Position numbers and translations under genes: made by a program. Positions 30,369-38,781 of a stretch of DNA of 64,000 nucleotides are shown one piece after another. Each line of letters starts with the position of its first letter. The first letter of the stretch is position 1. Origin of the DNA: Aminobacter sp. HY435 (GTDB taxonomy: Bacteria; Pseudomonadota; Alphaproteobacteria; Rhizobiales; Rhizobiaceae); the NCBI RefSeq assembly GCF_027568395.1, contig NZ_JANKZL010000005.1, positions 124,001 to 188,000 on the forward strand. Reading direction: 5' to 3'. The notes beneath the pieces were generated by a model that saw only the letters and a list, made by a program, of their open reading frames with translations, was not told where the DNA came from and made no database searches.

Positions 30369-31181
30369 TCAGTCGCGGCCGTTGTCCATCTGCTTCAGCT
30401 CTTCCAGCGTCGGCATGGAGACAATGTGGTAGCCGGAATCGACATAGTGGATCTCGCCCGTGACGCCCGACGACAGGTCGGAGAGCAGGTAGAGCGCCGA
30501 GCCGCCGACCTCTTCCAGCGAAACGGTGCGCCGGAGCGGCGAGTTGCGCTGCTGGTAGGAGAACATGTGACGGGCGTCGGAGATACCGGCACCGGCCAGG
30601 GTCCGCACCGGACCGGCCGAGATGCCGTTCACGCGGATGCCGCGCGGGCCGTAGTCGTTGGCGAGGTAGCGCACGCTGGCCTCGAGGCCGGCCTTGGCGA
30701 CGCCCATGACGTTGTAGTTCGGCATGACGCGAACCGACCCCGCATAGGTCAGCGTGATCATCGAACCGCCCTCGTTCATCAGCGCGGCGGCGTGCTTGGC
30801 GACCTCGGTGAACGAGAAGCACGAGATCACCATGGTGCGCACGAAGTTCTCGCGCGTGGTGTCCGCATACAGGCCCTTCAGCTCGTTCTTGTCGGAAAAG
30901 CCGATGGCGTGGACGAGGAAGTCGATGCCGCCCCACTTTTCCTTGAGTGTCTCGAAGGTGGCGGCAACCGAGGCGCTGTCTTCGACATCGCAAGGCACGA
31001 GGATCGAGGCGCCGAGCTTTTCGGCCAGCGGCTTCACGCGGCGGCCGAAAGCCTCGCCCTGATAGGTGAAGGCCAGTTCCGCGCCATGCTCGGCGAGCTT
31101 CTGGGCAATGCCCCAGGCAATCGAATGGTCGTTGGCAACGCCCATCACCAGGCCGCGCTTGCCCTTCATCAGTCCGTCCAT
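30369..31181 (-). CDS. fabI: Enoyl-ACP reductase (NADH), FabI
   Basis: Last reductive step of type II fatty acid elongation and the classical triclosan target. With ATG at 31181 the protein is 270 residues and has the Tyr-x6-Lys catalytic pair at Y156 and K163, as in E. coli FabI. The N-terminal nucleotide-binding region is GLVMGVANDHSIAWG. The annotated start avoids overlap with fabB, leaving 10 bases between them. It is third in the fabA-fabB-fabI operon. Confidence 0.95.
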   Translation of the reverse strand: MDGLMKGKRGLVMGVANDHSIAWGIAQKLAEHGAELAFTYQGEAFGRRVKPLAEKLGASILVPCDVEDSASVAATFETLKEKWGGIDFLVHAIGFSDKNELKGLYADTTRENFVRTMVISCFSFTEVAKHAAALMNEGGSMITLTYAGSVRVMPNYNVMGVAKAGLEASVRYLANDYGPRGIRVNGISAGPVRTLAGAGISDARHMFSYQQRNSPLRRTVSLEEVGGSALYLLSDLSSGVTGEIHYVDSGYHIVSMPTLEELKQMDNGRD

Positions 31182-31191
31182 GTCGGTGTCC

Positions 31192-32415
31192 CTATGCGGT
31201 GAGGCGCTGGAAAACGAGAGTTGCATTGGTGCCGCCGAAACCGAACGAATTGGAAAGAACGGTATCGATCTTGGCGTTGTCGATGCGCTTGCGCACGATC
31301 GGCATGCCTTCGAATTCGGGATCGAGCTCTTCGATATGCGCGCTCTCGCCGATGAAGCCGCCCTGCATCATCAGGATCGAGTAGATCGATTCCTGCACGC
31401 CCGCGGCGCCCAGCGAGTGGCCGGTTAGCGACTTGGTCGAGGTGATGTTCGGCAGGTTGCCGGCAAACACTTCGCGGATCGCTCCCATTTCCTTCGAATC
31501 GCCCACCGGCGTCGAGGTGCCGTGGGTGTTGACGTAGTCGACCGGTCCCTTCACCGTCGAAAGCGCCTGGCGCATGCAGCGCATCGCGCCTTCGCCCGAC
31601 GGGGCGACCATGTCGTAGCCATCAGAGGTCGCGCCGTAGCCGACGAGCTCGCAATAGATCTTGGCGCCGCGCGCCTTGGCATGCTCGAGCTCTTCCAGCA
31701 CCAGTACGCCCGCGCCGCCGGCGATGACGAAGCCGTCGCGGTTGAGGTCGTAGGCGCGCGAAGCGACCGAAGCTCGGTCATTGTACTTGGACGACATCGC
31801 GCCCATCGCGTCGAACAGGTTCGACATCGTCCAGTCGAGGTCCTCGTGGCCGCCGGCGAACATGATGTCCTGCTTGCCCCACTGGATCATTTCCGCCGCA
31901 TTGCCGATGCAGTGCGCCGAGGTCGAGCAGGCCGACGAGATCGAGTAGTTGACGCCGTGGATCTTGAACCAGGTGGCGAGCGTGGCCGATGCGGTCGACG
32001 ACATCGCCTTCGGCACCGCGAACGGCCCGATGCGCTTGGGGCTGTTGTTCTTCAGCGTGATTTCGGCGGCTTCGACGATAGTGCGGGTCGACGGACCGCC
32101 CGAGCCCATGATGATGCCGGTGCGTTCGTTGCCCGAGATGTCGCTCTCTTCGAGACCGCTGTCGGCGATCGCCTGCTTCATCGCGACGTGGTTCCACATG
32201 CCGCCCTGCGACAGGAAGCGCGCGGCGCGACGGTCGACGAGTTCCGTCGTGTCGAGATTTGGAGCACCCCAGACCTGGCACTTGAAGCCGTGCTCGGCGA
32301 AGGACTCGGAGAAGCTGATGCCCGACTTGGCGTCACGCAGCGAGGCTTGAACTTCGGAAGCGTTGTTGCCGATGGACGACACGATTCCAAGGCCAGTTAC
32401 GACGACCCGTCTCAT
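31192..32415 (-). CDS. fabB: 3-oxoacyl-ACP synthase I
   Basis: Condensing enzyme needed to elongate the unsaturated intermediates made by FabA. The 407-residue protein has the Cys-His-His triad at C163 (SSACSTSAH), H298 (NTHGTSTP) and H333 (TGHSLGAAG), the same numbering as E. coli FabB. It is preceded by fabA and followed by fabI on the same strand. Confidence 0.96.
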   Translation of the reverse strand: MRRVVVTGLGIVSSIGNNASEVQASLRDAKSGISFSESFAEHGFKCQVWGAPNLDTTELVDRRAARFLSQGGMWNHVAMKQAIADSGLEESDISGNERTGIIMGSGGPSTRTIVEAAEITLKNNSPKRIGPFAVPKAMSSTASATLATWFKIHGVNYSISSACSTSAHCIGNAAEMIQWGKQDIMFAGGHEDLDWTMSNLFDAMGAMSSKYNDRASVASRAYDLNRDGFVIAGGAGVLVLEELEHAKARGAKIYCELVGYGATSDGYDMVAPSGEGAMRCMRQALSTVKGPVDYVNTHGTSTPVGDSKEMGAIREVFAGNLPNITSTKSLTGHSLGAAGVQESIYSILMMQGGFIGESAHIEELDPEFEGMPIVRKRIDNAKIDTVLSNSFGFGGTNATLVFQRLTA

Positions 32416-32445
32416 TCAGATTTCCTTTCAGAATGTCCGGCAGCC

Positions 32446-32964
32446 TTAGGCCGCGGCTTCCTGCTTTGCGAGGCCGACCTTGAGGTCGGTGGCCTTGTAG
32501 ATAGTTTCGCCGTCGGCCTTCAACCAGCCGTCGGCGATGCCCAGGACCAGGCGGCCGCGCATCACGCGCTTGAAGTCGATGCCGTATTCGACCTTCTTGA
32601 CCGAAGGCGTGACCATGCCCTTGAACTTCACCTCACCGGTGGAAAGCGCCATGCCCTTGCCCTGCTCGCCGAGCCAGCCGAGGTAGAAGCCGGTCAGCTG
32701 CCACATTGCGTCGAGGCCGAGACAGCCCGGCATGATCGGGTTGCCGATGAAGTGGCAGGGGAAGAACCAGAGGTCCGGCTTGATGTCGAATTCAGCGCGG
32801 GCATAGCCCTTGTCGAACTCGCCGCCGGTCTCGCTGATCTCCGTGATGCGGTCGAACATCAGCATCGGCGGGGCGGGAAGCTGGGCATTGCCGGGTCCGA
32901 ACAGCTCGCCGCGGGCGCACGCCAGCAGTTCTTCGTAGCTGTAGCTGGATTTCTGATCGGCCAT
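32446..32964 (-). CDS. fabA: 3-hydroxydecanoyl-ACP dehydratase/isomerase
   Basis: Dehydrates and isomerises 3-hydroxydecanoyl-ACP, committing carbon to unsaturated fatty acids. With ATG at 32964 (GGGGAAG upstream) the protein is 172 residues, like the E. coli enzyme. The catalytic pair is H71 in FPCHFIGNP and D85 in GLDAMWQ. It is first of the fabA-fabB-fabI operon, divergent from irr with about 250 bases between. Confidence 0.95.
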   Translation of the reverse strand: MADQKSSYSYEELLACARGELFGPGNAQLPAPPMLMFDRITEISETGGEFDKGYARAEFDIKPDLWFFPCHFIGNPIMPGCLGLDAMWQLTGFYLGWLGEQGKGMALSTGEVKFKGMVTPSVKKVEYGIDFKRVMRGRLVLGIADGWLKADGETIYKATDLKVGLAKQEAAA

Positions 32965-33214
32965 GAACAATCTTCCCCGTCAAAGCTTAGGACGACGGCT
33001 CGCCCTTGTTGTGTGCTCTCACTAGCACAGACTGTCTTGTGCCGGAAACCGGCGTTTTGCGCATAACGCGACCATCCCTTTGGGTCAATGCGCGCTATTG
33101 ATCGCATTTGAGCGACAGAATATATGTCGAAGTAGCTTGCCGGCGGCATTTCCCGTCTTTGGCGCATCCGGCGGGCTAAAGTGGGGCGAAGGCGAACTTC
33201 TGCGAGGCAATCAA

Positions 33215-33640
33215 TTGGACTCCCGCAAGGCAACCATTGCTGTGGAAATGCGAGTCCGCGATGCAGGGCTTAGACCAACGCGCCAGCGCGTCGCATTGGC
33301 CGAACTGCTGTTCGCGAAGGGCGACCGCCATTTGTCCGCTGAAGAGCTGCACGAGGAGGCGCTTGGCGCCGGCGTGCCGGTTTCGCTTGCGACCGTCTAC
33401 AATGCGCTGCATCAGTTCACCGAAGCGGGTTTGCTGCGCATCCTGGCCGTCGAAGGTGCGAAGACCTATTTCGACACCAACACATCCGATCACCATCACT
33501 TCTACGTCGAGGGCGAGAACCGGGTGTTCGACATCGAGTCGAGCGCGGTGACGGTCGCCAATCTTCCGGAACCGCCGGAAGGGATGGAGATTTGCAACGT
33601 CGACATCGTGGTGCGGCTACGGCCGAAACGCGCCGTGTGA
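33215..33640 (+). CDS. irr: Iron response regulator Irr (Fur family)
   Basis: A 141-residue Fur-superfamily regulator. In rhizobia, Irr represses iron-using genes (haem synthesis) and activates uptake when haem is low. The winged helix (LRPTRQRVALAELLF) and the histidine cluster SDHHHFYVEGE, involved in haem or metal response, are visible. The haem regulatory motif (GCPWHD) of Bradyrhizobium Irr is absent, as in Rhizobiaceae-type Irr. The start is probably TTG at 33215 with GAGG 7 bases upstream; ATG 33248 is the alternative. Its position beside fabA supports the identification. Confidence 0.9.
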   Translation: MDSRKATIAVEMRVRDAGLRPTRQRVALAELLFAKGDRHLSAEELHEEALGAGVPVSLATVYNALHQFTEAGLLRILAVEGAKTYFDTNTSDHHHFYVEGENRVFDIESSAVTVANLPEPPEGMEICNVDIVVRLRPKRAV

Positions 33641-33674
33641 CCGTTCAGGCCGCGTCCGGTCTTTCGGAGTTGTG

Positions 33675-33703
33675 AGCCCCGGCGCCAGGCGTCCGGGGCT
33701 TTT
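33675..33703 (+). terminator. Rho-independent terminator after irr
   Basis: An 8-bp stem AGCCCCGG/CCGGGGCT (33675-33682 with 33693-33700) with a 10-base loop is followed by TTTTG. It separates irr from the convergent SH3-domain gene. Confidence 0.8.
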
Positions 33704-33780
33704 GCTTGTTTGCAGGGTCGGTTTTGCTTTTTTGCAGCGAGCAACCGGGCAAGTGGCGCCCGGTCGCCGGTGCCGGAGCA

Positions 33781-34338
33781 TCAGTTCTCGACGCTTTCGC
33801 CGGGATAGGCGCCCCAGAGCTGCGACTGGCTGACCCAGCCGCTGGTTCCGGCAAAGCTCATCTCGCACCATTCGCCGTTGCAGCGCTTGATCGAGCCGAT
33901 GACGCCCGGTTCGACGATGGCGACGGTGCGCGCGCCGGCTTCGGGATCGGCAAGGATGTTGATCTTGGCCGGCTTGCCGCGCTGCCACGGAGCGGCGATC
34001 GCGGTGCGGTGGCCCGAAAGCAGCGACTGGTTGATCCAGCCCTCGGCGCCGTCGGCATCGCGCACGCGGCGCCAGTTGTCATATTCCTGGATGATCTCCA
34101 TCGGCAGGCCCGGCTTCAGGTAGAGCCAGTCGACGGGATAGTTGACGCCCGGGCCGATGCGTGAATTGACCTTGCCCGCCTTGAGGCTGACAAATCGCGG
34201 CAGCGGCAATCCGCTCGGACCGACGGTGCCGACCTGGGCAGCGACCGCCGGACCGACAATGCCGGCATGTGGCGATACCAATGCCAGGCCGATCAGGGCT
34301 GCGCTGACGGCCAGGCGGAGCGACGCGAAACCAGACAC
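33781..34338 (-). CDS. Secreted bacterial SH3-domain protein
   Basis: A protein of about 185 residues with an N-terminal signal peptide and two SH3-like repeats. The first (LKAGKVNSRIGPGVNYPVDW) ends with GAEGWINQSLLSG, the second with GTSGWVSQSQLWG. It is likely a periplasmic cell-wall-binding protein; its target is unknown. GTG at 34338 gives a clean signal peptide behind AGAGG. A longer version from GTG 34419 would add a 27-residue basic extension. It is divergent from the dehydrogenase gene at 34512. Confidence 0.75.
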   Translation of the reverse strand: MSGFASLRLAVSAALIGLALVSPHAGIVGPAVAAQVGTVGPSGLPLPRFVSLKAGKVNSRIGPGVNYPVDWLYLKPGLPMEIIQEYDNWRRVRDADGAEGWINQSLLSGHRTAIAAPWQRGKPAKINILADPEAGARTVAIVEPGVIGSIKRCNGEWCEMSFAGTSGWVSQSQLWGAYPGESVEN

Positions 34339-34511
34339 TTCCGTAACCTCTGCTTGAACTTGGCGCTTCGTGCCTTGCGGCTTCGAAAGGCGCCCCTTTT
34401 TCTTTGTCTTCGGCGGCACTGCTTGTTACACAGATTACCACCCATCGATCGGTTCCCAGTTTCGCCGGTCTTGGTTAAAGAGGTCTCAATGGGATCTTCG
34501 TCGAGGAAAGA

Positions 34512-35513
34512 ATGACCGGCCGAAAAAAGCCTCTCGTCGTCATCACGCGCAAGCTGCCGGATCCGGTCGAAACGCGCATGCGCGAACTGTTCGACGCGCG
34601 GCTCAATGTCGATGACAAGCCGATGACCCAGCCGGAACTGGTTGCTGCGGTCAAGGAAGCCGACGTCCTGGTGCCCACCGTCACCGACACGATCGATGCC
34701 GCGCTTATCGAACAGGCCGGCCCGAATCTCAAGCTGATCGCCAATTTCGGCAATGGCGTCGACAAGATCGACGTCGCGGCTGCGTCGAAGCGCGGCATCA
34801 CCGTGACCAATACGCCCAATGTGCTGACCGAAGACACCGCCGACATGGCGATGGCGTTGATGCTGGCCGTGCCACGCCGCCTCACCGAGGGCGCCAACGT
34901 GCTGACGAGCGACAAGAAATGGGCCGGCTGGTCGCCGACCTGGATGCTCGGACGCCGTCTCGGCGGCAAGCGCCTCGGCATCGTCGGCATGGGCCGGATC
35001 GGCACCGCGGTCGCCCGCCGCGCCAAGGCCTTCGGCCTGTCGATCCACTATCACAACCGCCACCGCGTGCTGCAGTCGGTCGAAGACGAACTGGAGGCGA
35101 CCTATTGGGAGAGCCTCGACCAGATGCTTGCCCGGATGGACATCATCTCGATCAACTGCCCCTCGACGCCGGCGACGTTCCATCTGCTGTCGGGGCGCAG
35201 GCTGGCGCTCATGCAGCCGACCGCCTACCTCGTCAACATCGCCCGGGGCGACATCATCGACGAGGATGCGCTGGTCAAGATGTTGCAGGACGGCAAGCTG
35301 GCGGGCGCCGCGCTCGACGTTTTCGAGCATGAGCCGGCGGTCAACCACAAGCTGCTCAAGCTCGCCGCCAAGGGCAAGGTGGTGCTGATGCCGCATATGG
35401 GCTCGGCGACCATCGAGGGCCGCATCGACATGGGCGAGAAGGTCATCATCAACATTCGCGCACATGTCGACGGGCACCGCCCGCCGGACCGCGTCCTGCC
35501 GCTGAGGACATGA
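34512..35513 (+). CDS. D-isomer-specific 2-hydroxyacid dehydrogenase (GyaR/GhrB-like)
   Basis: A 333-residue NAD(P)H-dependent dehydrogenase, probably reducing glyoxylate or hydroxypyruvate. The Rossmann motif GMGRIG is at 159-164. The catalytic residues are R245 (NIARGD), E274 (FEHEP) and H295 (MPHMGSAT). The HNRHR segment at 181-185 after the second beta strand favours NADPH. It stands alone upstream of a repeat-rich gap. Confidence 0.88.
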   Translation: MTGRKKPLVVITRKLPDPVETRMRELFDARLNVDDKPMTQPELVAAVKEADVLVPTVTDTIDAALIEQAGPNLKLIANFGNGVDKIDVAAASKRGITVTNTPNVLTEDTADMAMALMLAVPRRLTEGANVLTSDKKWAGWSPTWMLGRRLGGKRLGIVGMGRIGTAVARRAKAFGLSIHYHNRHRVLQSVEDELEATYWESLDQMLARMDIISINCPSTPATFHLLSGRRLALMQPTAYLVNIARGDIIDEDALVKMLQDGKLAGAALDVFEHEPAVNHKLLKLAAKGKVVLMPHMGSATIEGRIDMGEKVIINIRAHVDGHRPPDRVLPLRT

Positions 35514-35535
35514 GGGGGCGCCGAACGCTGGTCGC

Positions 35536-35576
35536 TGCGTCCTTCGAGGCTCGCCCTAAGCACCTCAGGATGAGGA
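35536..35576. repeat. Dispersed palindromic repeat, family B, copy near 35.5 kb
   Basis: The same element as at 27393-27437: TGCGTCCTTCGAGGCTCGC, a short core, then CACCTCAGGATGAGGA. With the interrupted inverted copy at 35729-35808 it brackets the whole non-coding gap after the dehydrogenase gene. Confidence 0.85.
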
Positions 35577-35609
35577 CTGTCGGCGCTTTTCAGCTTGCCG
35601 CCTCGGTGT

Positions 35610-35728
35610 TCCAGAACGTGGCGCGCAGTGCCCCCGACCGTCCAGAACATGGCGCGCAGTGCTCCGACGGGCCAACCCGGCGCTGAGTGCATTGACGGGT
35701 CCAGAATGTAATGCGCAGTGCTCCGACG
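35610..35728. repeat. Tandem degenerate repeat (unit about 30 bases)
   Basis: The unit TCCAGAAyrTGGCGCGCAGTG followed by CTCCGACG occurs at 35610-35639, 35641-35669 and 35700-35728. A more diverged unit (GCGCTGAGTGCATTGACGGG) lies between the second and third. The block is sandwiched between two inverted family-B repeats. There is no open frame with coding character. Confidence 0.7.
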
Positions 35729-35808
35729 TCCTCATCCTGAGGTGCGAGCCCTCATCCACTTTGCGTGGTTGGCGCCATGGGTTGGCGGGCGAGCCTCGAA
35801 GGACGCAC
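35729..35808. repeat. Dispersed palindromic repeat, family B, inverted copy with internal insertion
   Basis: The left part (35729-35750) and right part (35787-35808) are the two arms of the element in reverse orientation relative to 35536-35576. About 36 bases of unrelated sequence separate them at the loop position. This looks like an insertion or expansion inside the repeat. Confidence 0.75.
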
Positions 35809-35824
35809 GGTCCAGCCGCCCGCT

Positions 35825-36238
35825 TCAATTGGAAACGCTGATCGCCCCATCAGCACCAACCCGCACCTGCCACCCCTCAAAAGCCCCGAACGCTTCCCGC
35901 GGCAGCTTCACCGCCACCGGCGTCTCCCAGCCCATTTCGCGCGCAACGATCAGTCCGAGCAAAAGAATCGCGTCAGGCTCGCGCAGCACAAGCGCCGCCG
36001 GCGCGTGCCCGGCATGCACAAGCTCCATCAGCACGGCCGACGCCGAGGACGAGCCGATGGTACCGGGCAGGAACAGCACCTTGCCAGCAATGGATTGCCC
36101 GCATTGGGGATGGCGCACGTCGGCGATGCGCCCGGATTTCGGATCGACGCCGCCCCAGAAACTGATCGGCGCCGACAGCACCAGTGCCGGGCCTTCGCCG
36201 GGCTTGCCCGGAACGAGGATCTCGCCCCGCGCGCTCAC
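35825..36238 (-). CDS. Aconitase-X small (swivel) subunit, DUF126
   Basis: A 137-residue DUF126 protein, the swivel domain and small subunit of two-gene aconitase X. It shows the conserved region PQCGQSIAGKVLFLPGTIGSS, with active-site serines near 63-65. In characterised relatives the heterodimer is an Fe-S dehydratase acting on cis-3-hydroxy-L-proline. The gene overlaps the large subunit gene by 4 bases, so both should be made together. Confidence 0.87.
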   Translation of the reverse strand: MSARGEILVPGKPGEGPALVLSAPISFWGGVDPKSGRIADVRHPQCGQSIAGKVLFLPGTIGSSSASAVLMELVHAGHAPAALVLREPDAILLLGLIVAREMGWETPVAVKLPREAFGAFEGWQVRVGADGAISVSN

Positions 36239-37488
36239 GAGCCGAGCCTCGCGAATACAGGACGCCCGGTGACAGCACTCTCGACACAGTCGGCGAGCGA
36301 GCCGTAGAGCACGCCATAGCCGGTGTTTCCCGGCGCGTAGTGCGCGAACTTGCCCGAATTGGTCATCAACACGCCGCCTGACCGGTCCGGCAGGATCGGC
36401 GTCACGACCACGCAGGTGTCGGCGACAATGACGACGCCCAGCGCCTCGAGCGCCTTGCGTCGGCCGGCCTTGTCGAGCTCGGTCACGACATGCCTGCCGG
36501 TGCAGGCGTGAATGGGGACGGCAAGCCGCCGGCCCGCCAGTAGCTGCTCCAGCGCGTCGAACTCGGCCAGCGACAGATGCGGGCTGCCGATGGCGACGGC
36601 GTCGATGCTGTCGGTGCGTTCAGCGGTTGACAGCCGGGCCTGGGCCGCAGCCACCATTTCGGGCGTCACCGCAATCGTCGTTTCGCCTTCGAGGCCGCCC
36701 AGCGCCGTGGCGAGATCGGGCGCTTCCGGGGTCACGCCGGCGATGTGGAAAAGGCCGACGGCGCCCGACGATGCAGCGGCCGCGCCGAAGGCCTTCAGTG
36801 CGTCCTCGCCGGGCATTTGCACGACGCCTGTGACCACGCCGATGGCGTTGCCGACCTCGCGGCCATAGAGGCTGCCCAAGACCGGCCAGGCGATTTCGGA
36901 AGCGAGGAAAGCAGGAGGCAAAGCGGAGACGTCGAACACCAAAGTCGCCCGGCGATTCGCCTCGAGGTGCAGGCCGTGGTCGGGTGCACGGCCTGAGATC
37001 GCACAGGCGATGTCGAGAAAGTCACCATAACGGTTGGTGCGGGCGCCGAGCACCGAGTTGCAGAACACGACTGCGTTCGATTCGCCCCAGGCGACATCGC
37101 TGCCGAATGCCGGCCGGTGGCCGGCCTGATAGGGGGCGCAGGTCCAGCTCTGTTCGCAGCCGAGCTTGCGGTAGGCTTCCATCATCCGCCGCGCCATTGA
37201 GCGTTGCGGCTCTTCCAGGCGCACGCGCGAGCAGCCCGTGAGATCGAGCGCGCCGACATTGAGCGTCGAGCGCACCGCCACCCGCGCGCCGCCGTCCACC
37301 AGCCGTTCGGCAAACAGCGTGCCCGAATCGCCGTGGTAGAGCGCGCCGTCGATATGGGCGGAGGCGATGGGGATCAGCCTTGGCGCGCCGAGCAGGGCAG
37401 CACTGTCGGCAGCGATGCGCATCGCCATTGCCCGGCCATCGCTGCCGGAGGCGATGCGACGTTCCTCGGCGGTCAGCTCCAGGCTCAC
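36235..37488 (-). CDS. Aconitase-X catalytic (large) subunit, DUF521
   Basis: A 417-residue AcnX catalytic protein. Visible family segments are WGESNAVVFCNSVLGARTNR, SPHLSLAEFD, DTCVVVTPIL and TNSGKFAHYAPG. Cysteines C111, C117, C143 and the one in DTCVVV are candidate Fe-S ligands. Bacterial members with a separate small subunit are typically cis-3-hydroxy-L-proline dehydratases, but no proline-racemase-like or Delta1-pyrroline-2-carboxylate reductase gene is nearby to confirm this. It overlaps the GNAT gene and the small subunit gene by 4 bases each. Confidence 0.88.
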   Translation of the reverse strand: MSLELTAEERRIASGSDGRAMAMRIAADSAALLGAPRLIPIASAHIDGALYHGDSGTLFAERLVDGGARVAVRSTLNVGALDLTGCSRVRLEEPQRSMARRMMEAYRKLGCEQSWTCAPYQAGHRPAFGSDVAWGESNAVVFCNSVLGARTNRYGDFLDIACAISGRAPDHGLHLEANRRATLVFDVSALPPAFLASEIAWPVLGSLYGREVGNAIGVVTGVVQMPGEDALKAFGAAAASSGAVGLFHIAGVTPEAPDLATALGGLEGETTIAVTPEMVAAAQARLSTAERTDSIDAVAIGSPHLSLAEFDALEQLLAGRRLAVPIHACTGRHVVTELDKAGRRKALEALGVVIVADTCVVVTPILPDRSGGVLMTNSGKFAHYAPGNTGYGVLYGSLADCVESAVTGRPVFARLGS

Positions 37489-37964
37489 GCCAGCACCTTT
37501 CGGAAGGTGATCGAGGTCGGCCGGTCGAAGCCCTGGTGGGCCGTACGCTCGACCTCTATGAAACCCAGCCTGGCGAAGGTCGAGTGATTGGCGTGCAGCT
37601 CGACTCGGCTCTGCAGTTCCAACGCCGGCTTGCCACGGCTGACGGCATGGCGCTCCGTCGCCTGCATCAGCCTTCTGGCGATGCCGTGGCCACGCATGCC
37701 TTCATCGACGGCGAGCTTGCCGACGTAATATGCATCGGGGCGTTCGGCCGCGAAGATGCAGCCGACGAGGCGGTCGCCGGACGTCGCGATGAAGCCGGTC
37801 TCGACCTTTGCCTTGTCGCGCAAGGCGGCTGCGGACAGAAGGTGCGCCGACGAAGGCGGTTCGATGACGCCGTCCATGTAGGCGAAGGAGCGCATGATGA
37901 GCGCAAGCAGCTCGTCCCAGCGGTCGAAGTCCTCGGGCAGGCGGCAAATCGTCGGTTCCGGCAT
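37485..37964 (-). CDS. GNAT-family N-acetyltransferase
   Basis: A 159-residue GCN5-related acetyltransferase. The acetyl-CoA pyrophosphate loop is RGHGIARRL (R91-GHG-IA), and the C-terminal GFIEVERTAH matches motif B. The substrate is unknown. It begins 3 bases after the moeB-like gene ends and overlaps the AcnX large subunit gene by 4 bases. It therefore belongs to one tightly packed operon of moeB-like, GNAT, acnX-L and acnX-S. Confidence 0.85.
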   Translation of the reverse strand: MPEPTICRLPEDFDRWDELLALIMRSFAYMDGVIEPPSSAHLLSAAALRDKAKVETGFIATSGDRLVGCIFAAERPDAYYVGKLAVDEGMRGHGIARRLMQATERHAVSRGKPALELQSRVELHANHSTFARLGFIEVERTAHQGFDRPTSITFRKVLA

Positions 37965-37967
37965 GGC

Positions 37968-38726
37968 TCAGGAGGCTTTGTAGCGCACGGTGTCGAAACG
38001 CGCGCCGAGCGCATCGTAGAGCAAGAGCCGGCCGACGAGCGGCTCGCCGATGCCGGTGATCAGCTTGATCGCCTCCATCGCCTGCAGCGTGCCGATCACG
38101 CCGGTCAGCGCGCCGAGCACCCCGGCCACCGCGCAGGACGGCACGAGTCCGGGCGGCGGCGGTTCGGGGAACAGGTCGCGGTAGGACGGGTTGCGGCGCC
38201 CGTCGGCGCCCGTCTCGAACGGCTTGAGCACGGTGATCGAGCCGTCGAAGCGCCCGACGGCGGCATGCACCAGCGGCCGCTTCACCGCCGCGGCGGCATC
38301 CGCCACCGCATAGCGTGTCTCGAAATTGTCGGAGCCGTCGATCACCAGGTCGTAAGCTGAGATCAACCCGGCCGCGTTGTCGGTGGTCAGGCGCGTCTTG
38401 TGCAGTTCGACAGTCACATGCGGGTTGATGCGTTCAATCGCAGCCTTTGCACTCTCCGCCTTCGACTGTCCGACCGATTCGGTGGCGTGGATGACCTGGC
38501 GCTGCAAGTTCGACAGCGAAACATGGTCGTCGTCGACGATGCCGAGCGTGCCGACACCGGCGGCGGCAAGATATTCCAGCACCGGCGCACCCAGCCCGCC
38601 GGCACCGATCACCAGCACCCGCGCCCGCTTGAGCTTTTGCTGGCCCGGCCCGCCGATCTCCGGCAGCACGATATGCCTGGCGTAGCGTTCGAGTTCTTCC
38701 GGGGAGAGCGGGGCTGCCTGGTTCAT
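37968..38726 (-). CDS. HesA/MoeB/ThiF-family E1-like adenylyltransferase
   Basis: A 252-residue ThiF-fold protein expected to adenylate the C-terminus of a ubiquitin-like sulfur carrier (MoaD/ThiS). The ATP-binding loop is GAGGLG (41-46), followed by D65-D67 and the R-Q-V-I-H region. The zinc cysteines of E. coli MoeB are missing (SYRDLF in place of CYRCLF, no C-terminal CxxC). C198 in PSCAVAGVLG is the only cysteine and sits at the conserved catalytic-loop position. It is downstream of recF by 55 bases. Confidence 0.85.
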   Translation of the reverse strand: MNQAAPLSPEELERYARHIVLPEIGGPGQQKLKRARVLVIGAGGLGAPVLEYLAAAGVGTLGIVDDDHVSLSNLQRQVIHATESVGQSKAESAKAAIERINPHVTVELHKTRLTTDNAAGLISAYDLVIDGSDNFETRYAVADAAAAVKRPLVHAAVGRFDGSITVLKPFETGADGRRNPSYRDLFPEPPPPGLVPSCAVAGVLGALTGVIGTLQAMEAIKLITGIGEPLVGRLLLYDALGARFDTVRYKAS

Positions 38727-38781
38727 GGTGCAACCATATCGCCGCGAAATCGGCTTGTCAGGCGGATAGCGGCGCGATCTA

